A stretch of DNA of 64,000 bases from Entomobacter blattae (lineage in GTDB: Bacteria; Pseudomonadota; Alphaproteobacteria; Acetobacterales; Acetobacteraceae): assembly GCF_014672835.1 (NCBI RefSeq), contig NZ_CP060244.1:124001-188000 (forward strand). The letters are read 5' to 3'. The notes below the pieces were generated by a model. It was not told where the DNA came from. It searched no databases and was given only the letters and a program-made list of their open reading frames with translations. This document shows, piece after piece, positions 46,547-57,144 of this stretch. Every line of letters starts with the position of its first letter. The stretch's first letter is position 1. The translations under genes were made by a program, and so were the position numbers.

Positions 46547-46579
46547 AATTGTTTATGCGTACCTCTCTTTCCTCCATAT

Positions 46580-47635
46580 TTACGGATGATCTGCTGCTTC
46601 CAAAAGGTTTCTTACTGTTTGACCAGCATAAGAGAGGGCCTTTTTGGCTTTCGGCATGAAGACATAAAAATTCAGAAAACCATGGATTGTTCCCCCATAG
46701 CAGCGATACCAGACTTTAACACCCGCTTTATGCAGAGCAGCGGCATAATAGCGCCCTTCATCATAAAGCGGATCAAACTGAGCCGTAATGATAATAGCCG
46801 GAGCCAAGCCAGAAAAATCTGTGTGCAGTAAAGGAGCAAAATCAACGTTCTCAAAGCAGCTTTCCTCTGTGAGATACATCTTGCCATACCACTCCATTAA
46901 CCGTTTGGTGAGCATATAATTTTCTGCATATTGAAAGCGCGAGGGAAGTGCATATGCTCCCGAAAGGGTTGGGTAAAATAAAAGCTGCCCCGCAAGCTGG
47001 TCGCTCTTCGCATGGCGGGCTTTAAAGGCAATAACGGCTGCCAAGTTAGCCCCTGCACTATCGCCAGCCACAACAACCTTTTGGTTTGGAAAACGCTGCT
47101 GGAGTACGTGGCACAACCATACCCACACCTGTTCTGCATCTTCTACAGCGGCCGGAAAGGGATGCTCTGGAGCAAGCCTATAGTCAACAGATAACACAGC
47201 AGCATGACTGCTCAGGGCCAGACGGCAACAAATCCCATGGTAGGCATTCAATCCCCCATGGACAAACCCACCCCCATGAAAAAAAAGAATAACCCCTCTA
47301 ACTTTCCCATAGGGGATATATAACCGTGCCGGTCGTTTATCAACAGCACCAGCAACATGTAAAGAAACCACGCGCCGTATCTGCATTTGTGAGAATTTTT
47401 GTGGAAAACTTGGGGTATCCATAACTTTGCGCAAGGCTAATAAATCCACCCCATATTGAAACCTAGCCTGGCTGTTACGCGCTCCTTTTCCAGATGACTT
47501 TGATGGCTTTAAAGCGAAAACGCCCGTAATTTTCCTAAAAAATCTGAAGGCGATTGTTAAGTTTTTTCTTATCCTGACCGAGGTCTTTAAAGCCAATAAA
47601 AGCAGACGAGTTCTGAAATCGGGTTTGGCATACAT
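46580..47635 (-). CDS. Alpha/beta hydrolase of the HSL (GDXG) esterase/lipase family
   Basis: A 351-aa enzyme. HGGGF (about 120-124) forms the oxyanion hole; GDSAGAN (about 191-197) carries the nucleophile Ser193; Asp in [10 protein letters not shown] and His in GTIHGFLNF complete the triad. The family hydrolyses short- to medium-chain esters. The ATG at 47635 has AAAGGG nearby; an in-frame start 13 codons earlier lacks a ribosome site. A basic, helical 60-residue N-terminal region precedes the hydrolase fold. It stands alone, convergent with petA. Its physiological substrate is unknown. Confidence 0.88.
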   Translation of the reverse strand: MYAKPDFRTRLLLLALKTSVRIRKNLTIAFRFFRKITGVFALKPSKSSGKGARNSQARFQYGVDLLALRKVMDTPSFPQKFSQMQIRRVVSLHVAGAVDKRPARLYIPYGKVRGVILFFHGGGFVHGGLNAYHGICCRLALSSHAAVLSVDYRLAPEHPFPAAVEDAEQVWVWLCHVLQQRFPNQKVVVAGDSAGANLAAVIAFKARHAKSDQLAGQLLFYPTLSGAYALPSRFQYAENYMLTKRLMEWYGKMYLTEESCFENVDFAPLLHTDFSGLAPAIIITAQFDPLYDEGRYYAAALHKAGVKVWYRCYGGTIHGFLNFYVFMPKAKKALSYAGQTVRNLLEAADHP

Positions 47636-47726
47636 ATCCGGCTTTCCCTTTATAAGTCTGGCTAAAGTGATCATCCTTGGTCAAGTCAGTAGCGCAGCGA
47701 TCCAAAAAACTAAAAAAATCATAGGA

Positions 47727-47921
47727 GACCTGACTTTGGGCCTCGCGGTCATTTCCTTTAGCTTTTTTCTGTAAAGCTGGCAGGCGTTTTTCTAAACTGT
47801 CAAGATCGGCCAGCATCAATTCTGTCTCAATGGTTTCTGCATCTCTTACAGGATCAACAGAACCTTCCACATGGGTAATATCACCATCCTCAAAGCAGCG
47901 CAAAACAATGACTTCATTCCT
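47727..47921 (-). pseudogene. ychF: Internal fragment of ychF (Obg-like ATPase)
   Basis: The minus strand translates as [65 protein letters not shown], a nearly canonical central piece of YchF. The P-loop part before it and the C-terminal TGS domain after it are missing; the open frame only continues by chance to 47535. It is a remnant, so a complete ychF should be elsewhere in the genome. Confidence 0.8.
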
Positions 47922-47998
47922 ACAAGAGAGAGAAAGTATATTTTGTTTATTCTGGCATTTTCTGCTTGACGATCCTTCCCAGTTGATTATTTTACACC

Positions 47999-48396
47999 AA
48001 CCAGATAGCCAGACGGCCGCCCTTTTGCCTTGTAAGTAAAGGGGAGGAAAGTCCGGGCTCCACAGAAAAACGGTGCCGGTTAACGGCCGGCAAGGGCAAC
48101 CTTAGGGAAAGTGCCACAGAAAACAAACCGCCCAGCTTTAAGCCAAGGTTTAACACTGGGTAAGGGTGAAACGGGGTGGTAAAAGCACACCGCATATATG
48201 GTAACATATATGGCAGGGCAAACCCCACCGGGAGCAAAACCAAATAGGAATGGCTGTATTTTTACAGGTTATATACGGTTTTTCTGCCGTACCATTCGGG
48301 TTGGTTGCTTGAGGTAGGCTGCAAGGTCTATCCCAGATGAATGGCCGTCCTAAACTCTAGTTTTAGACAGAACCCGGCTTATCGGCTATCTGGTAT
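47999..48396 (+). ncRNA. rnpB: RNase P RNA, bacterial class A
   Basis: The P1 stem is seen as CCAGATAGCC (48001-48010) with GGCTATCTGG (48384-48393). The universally conserved core follows: GAGGAAAGTCCGGGCTCC near 48045-48062, the P4 partner region with CAGGGTGAAAC-like joins, GCAAACCCCACC, and near the 3' end AGACAGAACCCGGCTTATCGG. This RNA is the catalytic part of RNase P, which matures tRNA 5' ends. About 395 nt is normal for alphaproteobacteria. It lies directly upstream of the dcw cluster. Confidence 0.95.
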
Positions 48397-48399
48397 AAT

Positions 48400-48635
48400 A
48401 AAATCTTCTAAAAACAATAAGATAAACGCATTTTATACTCTTTAGGCCTTGTGATTTTCCCTAAATTCCATCTTTATTATGAAAGAATATTTAACAATAG
48501 GTCTTTTTTTATAAAGAATTAATCCTTTTTGTGAAAATTGAGGAATTTTGTAAAAAAAACAATAAATTAGCACCAATAAAATTGTTTTATTTTTTTTTAA
48601 GCCCTATAATGCAACTAATGTAAGGTTTGCATATC
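48400..48635 (+). promoter_or_regulatory. AT-rich promoter region upstream of the dcw cluster
   Basis: About 235 bp of AT-rich DNA between rnpB and rsmH. It must contain the main promoter of the dcw cluster. There is no mraZ gene here, which in many bacteria opens the cluster, and no MraZ-box repeat was seen. I cannot fix -35/-10 boxes with confidence. Confidence 0.4.
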
Positions 48636-49664
48636 ATGGTAGGTAGTGTGTCTATAAAAGTCAGCAAAAATAGGCCTGATTATTCCCAACAAGCTTCCCT
48701 ACCGGCAAATGGCCATATTCCTGTCATGCTGGAGGAGGCCGTTGCTTTATTGTCGCCACAAAACGATGAGATATACGTCGATGCGACTTTCGGAGGCGGT
48801 GGGTACTGTTGTGCTATGCTTGAAAAGGCCAACTGTTCCGTTTATGCCATCGACAGGGACCCAGATGCCATCCAAAGAGGCTACCGATTGGCAGAGCGCT
48901 TTACCGATCCCGCAGGGCATTCCCGCCTTCATATGCTGGAAGGCTCTTTTGGAAACATGAAACACCTTCTCCACAAACAAGAGGTAACACAGATCAACGG
49001 TGTTATTATGGATTTGGGGCTTTCCTCTTACCAGTTAGATGATAGCCAACGGGGCTTTTCGTTTCGTTCTGATGGCCCTCTTGATATGCGGATGGAAAAA
49101 AAGGGGCCAACAGCAGCAGATGTCATTAATCATACTCCTGAAAAAGAGCTGGCTGATATTATTTTTTACTATGGGGAGGAGCGCTTCTCCCGCCGTATTG
49201 CCAAGGCGATCATAAAATATCGCACAGAAAAAGGCCCCTTTAAAACCACATTGCAATTTGCCGAACTGATCCGCTCAGTTGTGCCCCCTGATCGAAGCGG
49301 TATTGACCCTGCCACTCGAACTTTCCAGGCCATACGTATTTCTGTAAATGATGAACTGGCCCAAATAGAGCAAGCCGTACAACAAGCCCTTGAGCTTCTT
49401 CGACCAGAAGGTCGCTTGGTGGTTGTCTCCTTTCACTCCTTGGAAGACCGTATCGTTAAAAAAATCATGTATGCGGCAGCCGGCCGTACAGCCCAGCCCT
49501 CGCGCTATGATCCCGCCAGCACATTGCCTAACCCTGCACCGAATATAGCCTTTGAGTTGCTAACCCATAAAGCTGTACGCCCTACCCAAGAGGAATGCCT
49601 TCATAACCTCAGAGCCCGTAGTGCACGTCTTAGGGCTTTGCGCCGACTTCCTGTCTTACTGTAA
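48636..49664 (+). CDS. rsmH: 16S rRNA (cytosine-1402-N4)-methyltransferase
   Basis: A 342-aa methyltransferase (MraW). The SAM site is VDATFGGGGYCCAML; MDLGLSSYQLDDSQRGFSFRSDGPLDMRM and VVSFHSLEDRIVK are family signatures. It modifies C1402 of 16S rRNA in the 30S subunit with SAM. The ATG at 48636 follows AAGG at 9 nt; a TTG 9 bp earlier is in frame but less likely. It is the first gene of the dcw cluster here, 18 bp before ftsL. Confidence 0.95.
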   Translation: MVGSVSIKVSKNRPDYSQQASLPANGHIPVMLEEAVALLSPQNDEIYVDATFGGGGYCCAMLEKANCSVYAIDRDPDAIQRGYRLAERFTDPAGHSRLHMLEGSFGNMKHLLHKQEVTQINGVIMDLGLSSYQLDDSQRGFSFRSDGPLDMRMEKKGPTAADVINHTPEKELADIIFYYGEERFSRRIAKAIIKYRTEKGPFKTTLQFAELIRSVVPPDRSGIDPATRTFQAIRISVNDELAQIEQAVQQALELLRPEGRLVVVSFHSLEDRIVKKIMYAAAGRTAQPSRYDPASTLPNPAPNIAFELLTHKAVRPTQEECLHNLRARSARLRALRRLPVLL

Positions 49665-49682
49665 TTTTCAGGTCACTGTATC

Positions 49683-50828
49683 ATGATTCGTCCCTTTACC
49701 ATTCTGTGTGTTCTTTGCTCTGGGTTTTCAGGATTGTTCTTATATTCCAAAAAACACCAAACAACCGTGCTCAACCAGCAAATCGCCAGTATTGTGCATG
49801 ACACACAGCGTATTCATGATCAAACCTCCATGCTTAAAACAGAATGGTCTTTGTTAAATCAGCCTGATAGGCTCAAAACCCTTTCGGCCAAAATTCTTCC
49901 CTCACTCGCAAGCATGCGCCCCGACCAGTTTGTTCAGCTTGCTTCTCTCTCCAGTCGTCTTCCTTCTCCTATTACCAAACCTCTCATCAACCCAAGAGAA
50001 GATCTTGGCCGCTCTGTTGCAGCTGATCATGATCAGGCCACACCAGAAACAAAGAAAGAAACAGAAATACCTGATTCTTCTGAGAAAACGCTTTCAACTG
50101 AGGAAAAGGTAGGTAAAAAAGACCTTTCAAAGGAGAAAGCGCCTACGGAGAAGGAAAGTAAAAAGCCTGTGCTGGAAACGGCACGAAAATCTGAAAGTCC
50201 TACGAATAATTCCAACATTGCCAGCAAAGCAAAACCCCAGGCAGAACCTGCTCTTTCAAGCGTAGCCAAAACAACCAATGCCCTAAAGGACAAGAAGAAG
50301 ACACGCCCGAAGAAAATAGAAGAGCACAAAGAGCCAATGGCGGAAGAAGATATTGCTGAATCCCCCTTAGATAAATTGCCTCCTCTCGCCAGTATTAATA
50401 AAACCAGTATTAATAAAAATGGTAGTCTACCCCGTCACGGAGGAGAAAGAAAAAATATCTCTGCTATGGCTGCCAACCACCATCCTCGTCCTGCCGTAAC
50501 CGATGAGATAGAAGAAAATGAGGCTCAGGCAAGCCCAAAACCTGTCAAACATAAACATTCCACCCGGCCAAAATATGATGATACCCTCTCACTTGGGCAA
50601 GCTCTTGCTCAAAATAGCGAAAAACCCCACCCTATTGCCATTAAGGCGGCCGCTAACATTTCCCGCCTCCATACGCCCAGCAGCCATTCAACCCTCGCTT
50701 CCAAAAACGTAAATGCGAGCGGCAGCCGCACGGCAAATAGTTCTCGCACATCAAGTAATAATGCCTCCGTATTAGGCATTTCATCTCAATCTGCTCTTCC
50801 GCCCCCTACACCCTTTCGTGATGAATAA
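49683..50828 (+). CDS. ftsL: FtsL-like cell division protein with a long C-terminal extension
   Basis: A 381-aa protein in the ftsL position. Residues 1-19 form the membrane anchor, 30-70 a coiled-coil (QQIASIVHDTQRIHDQTSMLKTEWSLLNQPDRLKTLSAK), with the LNQPDRL pattern typical of alphaproteobacterial FtsL. FtsL joins FtsB/FtsQ and activates septal synthesis. Typical FtsL has 100-150 residues; here about 270 extra residues follow, rich in Lys, Glu, Ser, Pro and Ala and likely disordered. It lies between rsmH and ftsI with short spacers. Confidence 0.8.
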   Translation: MIRPFTILCVLCSGFSGLFLYSKKHQTTVLNQQIASIVHDTQRIHDQTSMLKTEWSLLNQPDRLKTLSAKILPSLASMRPDQFVQLASLSSRLPSPITKPLINPREDLGRSVAADHDQATPETKKETEIPDSSEKTLSTEEKVGKKDLSKEKAPTEKESKKPVLETARKSESPTNNSNIASKAKPQAEPALSSVAKTTNALKDKKKTRPKKIEEHKEPMAEEDIAESPLDKLPPLASINKTSINKNGSLPRHGGERKNISAMAANHHPRPAVTDEIEENEAQASPKPVKHKHSTRPKYDDTLSLGQALAQNSEKPHPIAIKAAANISRLHTPSSHSTLASKNVNASGSRTANSSRTSSNNASVLGISSQSALPPPTPFRDE

Positions 50829-50849
50829 CTCTTCTCTCTTCTCATAATA

Positions 50850-52997
50850 ATGCAGGAAACACCTCACCCCTCCTCCGCTCGGCTACGCAAAACGAGCAAG
50901 AGCCAAATGGAAGTCAGCATTACAGGGCATGACCTTAAACATCGTGCCTTAATGGATAAAATGCGTGGTCGGCTTTTGGTCTTATCCCTGGGGTTTTTTG
51001 GTCTGTTTTTTGCCATCAGCATGAAGCTTGCCATTGCCACCGTATTTTTACCCCTTGCCCCAGAAAAAAGACAAATTGCCCCCCAGGTTCCCCCCATTCC
51101 AGAAAGCGACCCCAAAGGTAAACTCTCCGGTGATTTTGCCTCTCCTCAGGTCAAAAGGGCCTCTATCCTCGATCGCAATGGGCAGATTTTGGCTATTTCC
51201 CTTCCCGTAGCCCAAGTTTATGCCAATCCCCAAGAACTTATTGACCCGCAGGAAATTGCCTTAAAGCTTCAAAAAATCCTTCCGAATTTGGATATAGAAA
51301 AAACTGTCAAAAGGTTATCTTCCAACAAAAAATTCGTCTATATCGCTCGCGATATTACCCCTGCACAGGAAATTGCCATTAATGATCTTGGCATACCAGG
51401 TATTTATTTTGAGGCAGGAGAACGCCGCCACTACCCCTTGGGCACCATTGCTGCACACATTCTCGGCACTGTTGACATTGATGACCAGGGCGTTGCTGGC
51501 ATTGAACGCTTCTTTAATGCCCGGCTCAACTCCGACCATAACCCCTTGCGGCTTTCCATTGATGTCAGAGTGCAAACCGTCGTAAGAAATGAGCTATTTG
51601 CTGCTAAAGAACTTTTTAAAGCCATTGGGGCCAGCGCCATTGTAATGGATGTGAACACCGGGGAAATCATTAGTATGGTTAGTTTACCAGACTACGATGC
51701 CAACGATTTCAACCATGCCACACCCGATTCCCGTTTTAATCGCGCCACTACGGGCCTTTATGAGCCTGGTTCTACCTTTAAACTTCAAACCGCTGCTATG
51801 GCCTTGCAACTCGGTGTAGCCCATATTTGGGATAAATTTTCAACTATCCCCATTCATGTCGGACGCTTTACCATTTCTGACTTAAAAGTTGATCACTTTG
51901 CTCCCTGGCTCTCCTTGCCAGAAGTTATGGCCTATTCCTCTAACCCCGCAGCTGCCCATATTGCCCTAGATGTTGGGGCAGAACGCCAAAGGGCATGGTT
52001 AAAAACGCTTGGCTTTTTTGATCGTGTTCCTATTGAACTTCCTGAAACAGCACGCCCCCTCATTCCTTCCAAGAGCCGATGGGGTATCTCTACCGTTATG
52101 ACAGTTGGCTTTGGCCACGGTGTCGCTGAACCTCCCTTAGCCATTGTCCGGGGAACAGCTGCAACCGTAAATGGGGGATTCCTTGTTAAACCTACCTTGA
52201 TCTCTAAGGAAAGTGCATTTACTTCTCCCAATACATATCATCCTGAGATTTCAACAGTAGAAAATCCATCTACAGACACTCTAACAGCCAACACCCAAAT
52301 CGCTTCTTTGAGCCCCCCTGCTCATGAAGGTTCAACCCGCTTACCACAAACAAGCCTTACAGAAGAAACGCCCGATAAAATGCGGGTTATTTCTGAGGAA
52401 AACTCTAAATATCTCCGGCAAATCCTTCGCCTGGTCGTCACCAAGGGGATTGGTAAATCCGCAGAATCTCCAGGGTATTTCGTTGGTGGAAAAACAGGAA
52501 CAGCCGAAAAAATTGGCCCCCATGGCGGGTATCTCAAACATGTTAATATCTCGGCCTTTACAGGGGTTTTCCCCATGAATGCTCCCCGCTATACTGTTTA
52601 TGTCATGCTTGACAGCCCTAAGCCTACCCCTGCTACCCACGGTTGGACAACAGCGGGATGGAATGCTGCCCCCACTGTATCGAAGATTGTTTCACGAATT
52701 GGGCCTATATTGGGTATGTTCCCCAACACCAAAAACCCCGCAGCGGTCGATGCTGCTTTGGCAATGCCTTTGCGCCCTCCTGTGCCAAAAGGAATAAGGG
52801 CCCTTGGGCCTGGTAACGATCCGGGAGATCCAAGAAATGCCAAGAGAAGTTTAAAAAATGAAAAGCGTAAGCCGCATTCTTCCAAACCAGAGCCCAAAGA
52901 GGCTATGGGAAAGAAAGAACAGCCAACCCCACGCACCCTTTCCCAACAGCTACTCTCTCGCCATAATATCTCTTACCAAAAACCCCCCGACGATTAA
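50850..52997 (+). CDS. ftsI: Septal penicillin-binding protein 3 (peptidoglycan transpeptidase)
   Basis: A 715-aa class B PBP. One N-terminal membrane segment (about 41-60), a pedestal domain, and the transpeptidase domain with Ser308-Thr-Phe-Lys311, Ser363-Ser-Asn365 and Lys548-Thr-Gly550. It crosslinks septal peptidoglycan with FtsW. About 50 extra residues (450-505, Ser/Thr/Pro-rich) are inserted between the second and third motifs, and an extra basic tail of about 70 residues follows the fold. The first ATG is used; the ribosome site is weak. It is 21 bp after ftsL. Confidence 0.94.
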   Translation: MQETPHPSSARLRKTSKSQMEVSITGHDLKHRALMDKMRGRLLVLSLGFFGLFFAISMKLAIATVFLPLAPEKRQIAPQVPPIPESDPKGKLSGDFASPQVKRASILDRNGQILAISLPVAQVYANPQELIDPQEIALKLQKILPNLDIEKTVKRLSSNKKFVYIARDITPAQEIAINDLGIPGIYFEAGERRHYPLGTIAAHILGTVDIDDQGVAGIERFFNARLNSDHNPLRLSIDVRVQTVVRNELFAAKELFKAIGASAIVMDVNTGEIISMVSLPDYDANDFNHATPDSRFNRATTGLYEPGSTFKLQTAAMALQLGVAHIWDKFSTIPIHVGRFTISDLKVDHFAPWLSLPEVMAYSSNPAAAHIALDVGAERQRAWLKTLGFFDRVPIELPETARPLIPSKSRWGISTVMTVGFGHGVAEPPLAIVRGTAATVNGGFLVKPTLISKESAFTSPNTYHPEISTVENPSTDTLTANTQIASLSPPAHEGSTRLPQTSLTEETPDKMRVISEENSKYLRQILRLVVTKGIGKSAESPGYFVGGKTGTAEKIGPHGGYLKHVNISAFTGVFPMNAPRYTVYVMLDSPKPTPATHGWTTAGWNAAPTVSKIVSRIGPILGMFPNTKNPAAVDAALAMPLRPPVPKGIRALGPGNDPGDPRNAKRSLKNEKRKPHSSKPEPKEAMGKKEQPTPRTLSQQLLSRHNISYQKPPDD

Positions 52998-53090
52998 AGC
53001 AGCTGCTTGAAAAACCCCTCACAAAGGGTGGCCTGCCCATTATTGTGCTCTTTTTATATTTTATAAAACCCAAGCTTTGGCCCAACGCCC

Positions 53091-54566
53091 ATGGATCTTT
53101 ACCACCTTTTTTCTCATGTCCCTTTACCGCTTGGTACACCCCATGTTGATATCACTGATGTCGATATCACCGGCATAACGTCCAACAGCAACGATGTACA
53201 ACCTGGGTTCCTGTTTGTTGCTCTTAAAGGCACAAAACAAGATGGCCACACATATATTCCCAAGGCTATCCAAGCTGGCGCAGCTGCCATTTTAGCAGAG
53301 GAGGGCACAAAACTTCCCTCTGGGGCCAAAACCTTACTCATTACTACCAACCACACGGCCTCTACCCTAGCCAAACTGGCTATGACCTTCTACGGCAGGC
53401 ACATCCCTTCTACCATCGTAGGGATTACGGGCACCAATGGCAAAACAAGCACGGCAACCTTCTTACAACAACTCTGGACGCAAGAAAAAAAACATGCTGT
53501 AAGCCTTGGCACCTTAGGTCTTGGTGGCCTTACTTCTGCCCCAGATTTCGGCCCAATCCTTACTACTCCAGACAGTGTAACCCTTGCCAAAATCCTGGCT
53601 TATCTGGGCGAGCATTCCATCACCCATCTCGCTATGGAGGCCTCCTCTCATGGGTTAGCTCAACACAGGCTGGATGGCCTTACCTTTAAAACTGTGGGCT
53701 TTACCAATCTTACACGCGATCATCTGGACTATCACCCAACCGTGGAAGATTATCTGAATGCCAAGCTAAGCTTGCTCGAACACCTAGAAGTTGGTGGCCC
53801 CGTCATAGCAAATGCCGATATGGAGACCTCTATATTAGAGCGCATTACCCAAAAAGCTCACTCGCTTAATCTACCCCTTCACACGGTGGGATTTAAAGGG
53901 GAGATGATTAAGCTTCTCAATGTTAGGCCGTTACCCCAGGGGCAGGCGGTTCACTTGCGCGCTAACGGGCAAACCCATCAATTTATCACACCGCTTGTAG
54001 GACATTTCCAACTCCAAAACATGATCATGGCTGCCGCCTTAAGTAGCGCTGTTGAAACCAACACACCTATTCCCATAGCGCTTTTAGCCCATCTCCAGGG
54101 AGTGAAGGGGCGGATGGAACTCGCAGCAACACTGCCGAACCAAGCCGCTGTTTATGTTGATTATGCCCATACCCCCGATGCGCTTATGCGGCTCCTACAA
54201 GCCTTAAGACCCCATACAGCGGGACAATTGATTGTCGTTTTTGGCGCAGGCGGTGATCGCGATGCCGGTAAGCGCCCATTAATGGGGGAAATTGCTCATA
54301 AATTTGCCAATAAAGTGATTGTTACTGACGATAACCCCCGCTCAGAGGATCCCGCTCGGATCCGTAAGGAAATATTAGCGGCTGCACCGGATGGTATAGA
54401 AATAGCAGACCGTAAAAAAGCCATAGAAATAGGATTATCCCTTTTGAAATCTGGAGATATCCTGGTTGTGGCAGGCAAGGGCCATGAAGAAGGGCAGATT
54501 ATCTCTGGCCAAGTTTACCCATTTAACGATGTTAAAGCCATACAATCACTAATAGGATCTCCATGA
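53091..54566 (+). CDS. murE: UDP-MurNAc-tripeptide synthetase (meso-DAP-adding)
   Basis: A 491-aa Mur ligase adding meso-diaminopimelate to UDP-MurNAc-L-Ala-D-Glu. The ATP loop is [11 protein letters not shown] (111-121); the DNPR motif in VTDDNPRSEDP marks meso-DAP (not lysine) specificity, as expected in Gram-negatives. The lysine carbamylation region follows KGRMELA. The last codons overlap the murF start by 4 bp. Confidence 0.96.
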   Translation: MDLYHLFSHVPLPLGTPHVDITDVDITGITSNSNDVQPGFLFVALKGTKQDGHTYIPKAIQAGAAAILAEEGTKLPSGAKTLLITTNHTASTLAKLAMTFYGRHIPSTIVGITGTNGKTSTATFLQQLWTQEKKHAVSLGTLGLGGLTSAPDFGPILTTPDSVTLAKILAYLGEHSITHLAMEASSHGLAQHRLDGLTFKTVGFTNLTRDHLDYHPTVEDYLNAKLSLLEHLEVGGPVIANADMETSILERITQKAHSLNLPLHTVGFKGEMIKLLNVRPLPQGQAVHLRANGQTHQFITPLVGHFQLQNMIMAAALSSAVETNTPIPIALLAHLQGVKGRMELAATLPNQAAVYVDYAHTPDALMRLLQALRPHTAGQLIVVFGAGGDRDAGKRPLMGEIAHKFANKVIVTDDNPRSEDPARIRKEILAAAPDGIEIADRKKAIEIGLSLLKSGDILVVAGKGHEEGQIISGQVYPFNDVKAIQSLIGSP

Positions 54567-56053
54567 CCATATTATGGACAGAAGAAGCCCTATGCCAGGC
54601 CACGGGGGGGGTCTTTCATAACAACACCTCCCCTTGTCCGCCTATTACAGGCGTATCTATTGACACACGCACCCTTGCCAAGGGAGACATGTTTGTTGCC
54701 CTAAAAGGCGAAAACCAGGATGGCCATGCTCACCTGGAAGAGGCCTTTGCCAAGGGTGCAAGTTGCGCCATGGTAGCACATGACTCCAGAGCTCATGGCT
54801 TCGGATCGTTAACCCCCCAATACCCCGCATTGGTGGTTGATGATCCTTTCAAGGGGCTTCAAAAACTTGCCTTTGCTGCCCGCAAACGTTTTAAAGGTAC
54901 AATGCTGGCTGTAACGGGAAGTGTCGGGAAAACAACAACCAAGAATATGCTTCAGGCGGCTTTTTCTGCCTATGGGGTTTCCCATGCCGCTGATGCCTCT
55001 TACAACAACCATATCGGTGTTCCTCTAACCTTGGCACGCCTACCTGCTGAAGCTCAATTTGCCATATGCGAAATAGGCATGAATCATCAGGGGGAGGTCC
55101 TTCCTCTGGCACAGATGGTACAACCTGACCTTGCCATCATCACCACTATTGCCTCAGCCCATATCGGCCATATGGGCAATATGGAAGCAATTGCCCAGGA
55201 AAAAGCCTCTCTCCTACAGGCTCTTCATTCCAAGGGGGCTGCCTTTGTCCCATTCTTACCGCATTTTTTCCCTGTATTTAAAGCCTCCCTGCCCTCGGCA
55301 GATGTCAAGTTTTACACTACTGATCTTTCTAACCCCTCAGCTAACCTTTATGCCACTGACCTCATTTTAGAGGATTCTGGTTCCCAATTCATTGCCCACC
55401 TCCCGAAAGATCGCCCAGAATCTTTCCAAGAGCCCTCCCCTAGCCATCACCTTGAGCATGATCCTCAACATTCTGGGGAGCAAAATATCTCTGTTACACT
55501 CTCTTCTGGTGGAAAGCACCTTATCTATAGTGCACTGATAACCTTAGGAGCTTTATGGCACTGTGGCCTTCCCCTACGAAAAGGATGCGAAGCGATTGCC
55601 CAATTTCAGCCCGGAAAAGGAAGAGGCGGTCTCTATAACCTCAATAACGGAGACCTCTTGTTGATAGATGAAAGTTATAACGCCTCTGCTCTCTCTATTC
55701 GCAATAGTTTATCAACCCTGGGGCTCTATAAAAACCGCCGCCATATTGCCATTTTAGGAGATATTCGTGAGCTTGGGCCTTTTTCACAGTCAGAACATGA
55801 AAGCCTGGCCCCCGACGTTATGGCTAATGCTGATCTTGTTTTTTGTGCGGGTCCAGAAATGAAACATCTTTATAATAAACTCCCCTTTTCCCTGCAAGGG
55901 GGCTGGCAAGCCAGTGCACAAACCCTTATCGACGATATTTTCCCAGCTCTACGAAAGGGCGACGTTATCCTTGTAAAGGGCAGTAACGCCAGCCGTATGG
56001 GAGAGATCGTTCAAAAACTCCTTCAAACCTATCGGGGCGGAATTCTTATCTAA
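54563..56053 (+). CDS. murF: UDP-MurNAc-tripeptide:D-Ala-D-Ala ligase
   Basis: A 496-aa Mur ligase adding D-Ala-D-Ala to the cytoplasmic precursor. The ATP loop is [14 protein letters not shown] (117-130); AHIGHMGN and [14 protein letters not shown] are conserved. It starts ATGA over the murE stop and ends TAATG over the mraY start. An unusual stretch of about 25 residues ([16 protein letters not shown]...) between domains looks lineage-specific. Confidence 0.96.
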   Translation: MTILWTEEALCQATGGVFHNNTSPCPPITGVSIDTRTLAKGDMFVALKGENQDGHAHLEEAFAKGASCAMVAHDSRAHGFGSLTPQYPALVVDDPFKGLQKLAFAARKRFKGTMLAVTGSVGKTTTKNMLQAAFSAYGVSHAADASYNNHIGVPLTLARLPAEAQFAICEIGMNHQGEVLPLAQMVQPDLAIITTIASAHIGHMGNMEAIAQEKASLLQALHSKGAAFVPFLPHFFPVFKASLPSADVKFYTTDLSNPSANLYATDLILEDSGSQFIAHLPKDRPESFQEPSPSHHLEHDPQHSGEQNISVTLSSGGKHLIYSALITLGALWHCGLPLRKGCEAIAQFQPGKGRGGLYNLNNGDLLLIDESYNASALSIRNSLSTLGLYKNRRHIAILGDIRELGPFSQSEHESLAPDVMANADLVFCAGPEMKHLYNKLPFSLQGGWQASAQTLIDDIFPALRKGDVILVKGSNASRMGEIVQKLLQTYRGGILI

Positions 56054-57144
56054 TGCTTTATAATCTGGTCGAAGCTCTTGGTCTTTCGCATTACTCTCTC
56101 TTTAACCTTTTACGTTATATTACATTCAGGTCAGGAGCGGCGTGTTTTACGGCCCTGGCCATCTGCCTGTTTCTTGGCCCGTATGTTATCCGTAAATTGC
56201 GTGCCATTCAAAAAGAAGGCCAACCCATACGAGCCCTTGGCCCTGAGAGACATCTAACCGAAAAGGCAGGAACTCCCACAATGGGGGGGATTCTTATTCT
56301 CGCTAGCCTGTTTTGTTCTACCTTGTTATGGGCAGATCTTTCCAACCAGTTTGTATGGATTGTTTTACTGGTTACAGGGATTTTTGGTGCTGTAGGGTTT
56401 GCAGATGATTACAGAAAGTTAGCAAAGCGCAGCAGTGATGGGCTGTCCAAAAAAACCCGCCTGGGGATTGAATTCATAACCTCTGGCATTGCAGGATACT
56501 GGCTCCAAACCCTTATGCCAGACCCTCTTGCTAACCAGCTGGCTTTTCCCTTTGCCAAAGATTTTCTCTTACCCCTTTCTTATTTCTTCCCGCTTTTTGC
56601 CATGCTTGTGATTACAGGTTTTGGCAATGCGGTTAACTTTACCGATGGCTTGGATGGCTTAGCCATTGTTCCTGTGATTATTGCAGCCTTGGTCTTTTTT
56701 CTTATTGCCTATCTGGTAGGGAACCATATTTTTGCCGATTATCTCCAACTGCATGCCGTGCCCGGTTCGGGAGAAATAGGCGTGGTGTGTGCTGCCCTCA
56801 TTGGCGCAGGCCTAGGGTTTTTATGGTATAATGCTCCCCCTGCGGCCATTTTCATGGGCGATACAGGCTCCCTGGCCTTGGGGGGTATCTTAGGGACAGT
56901 CGCTGTGGCCACCAAGCATGAGCTGGTTCTTTGTATTGTAGGCGGGCTTTTTGTGGCAGAGACCCTTTCCGTCATCCTACAGGTTAGTTGGTATAAAAGA
57001 ACAGGAAAGCGCATTTTTCTTATGGCGCCCCTTCACCATCATTTTGAAAAAATGGGGTGGACGGAATCAAAAATTGTTATCCGCTTCTGGATTGTCTCTA
57101 TTATACTGGGGCTCATTGGCCTGGCAACGTTGAAACTCAGATGA
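56053..57144 (+). CDS. mraY: Phospho-MurNAc-pentapeptide transferase
   Basis: A 363-aa ten-helix membrane enzyme that makes lipid I from UDP-MurNAc-pentapeptide and undecaprenyl phosphate. Conserved catalytic segments are [36 protein letters not shown] and the [11 protein letters not shown] tail. Stop overlaps the murD start (ATGA at 57141-57144). Confidence 0.97.
   Translation: MLYNLVEALGLSHYSLFNLLRYITFRSGAACFTALAICLFLGPYVIRKLRAIQKEGQPIRALGPERHLTEKAGTPTMGGILILASLFCSTLLWADLSNQFVWIVLLVTGIFGAVGFADDYRKLAKRSSDGLSKKTRLGIEFITSGIAGYWLQTLMPDPLANQLAFPFAKDFLLPLSYFFPLFAMLVITGFGNAVNFTDGLDGLAIVPVIIAALVFFLIAYLVGNHIFADYLQLHAVPGSGEIGVVCAALIGAGLGFLWYNAPPAAIFMGDTGSLALGGILGTVAVATKHELVLCIVGGLFVAETLSVILQVSWYKRTGKRIFLMAPLHHHFEKMGWTESKIVIRFWIVSIILGLIGLATLKLR

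Noticed and set aside
47535-47903. A 122-aa protein-coding gene
   Set aside because: Only the first half is YchF-like; the rest is unrelated, overlaps the start of the esterase gene and lacks a start codon context. It is treated as a ychF remnant.
57057-57140. N-terminal extension of MurD into mraY
   Set aside because: The 28 extra residues are an out-of-frame reading of the end of mraY; the ATGA overlap at 57141 gives the normal MurD start.
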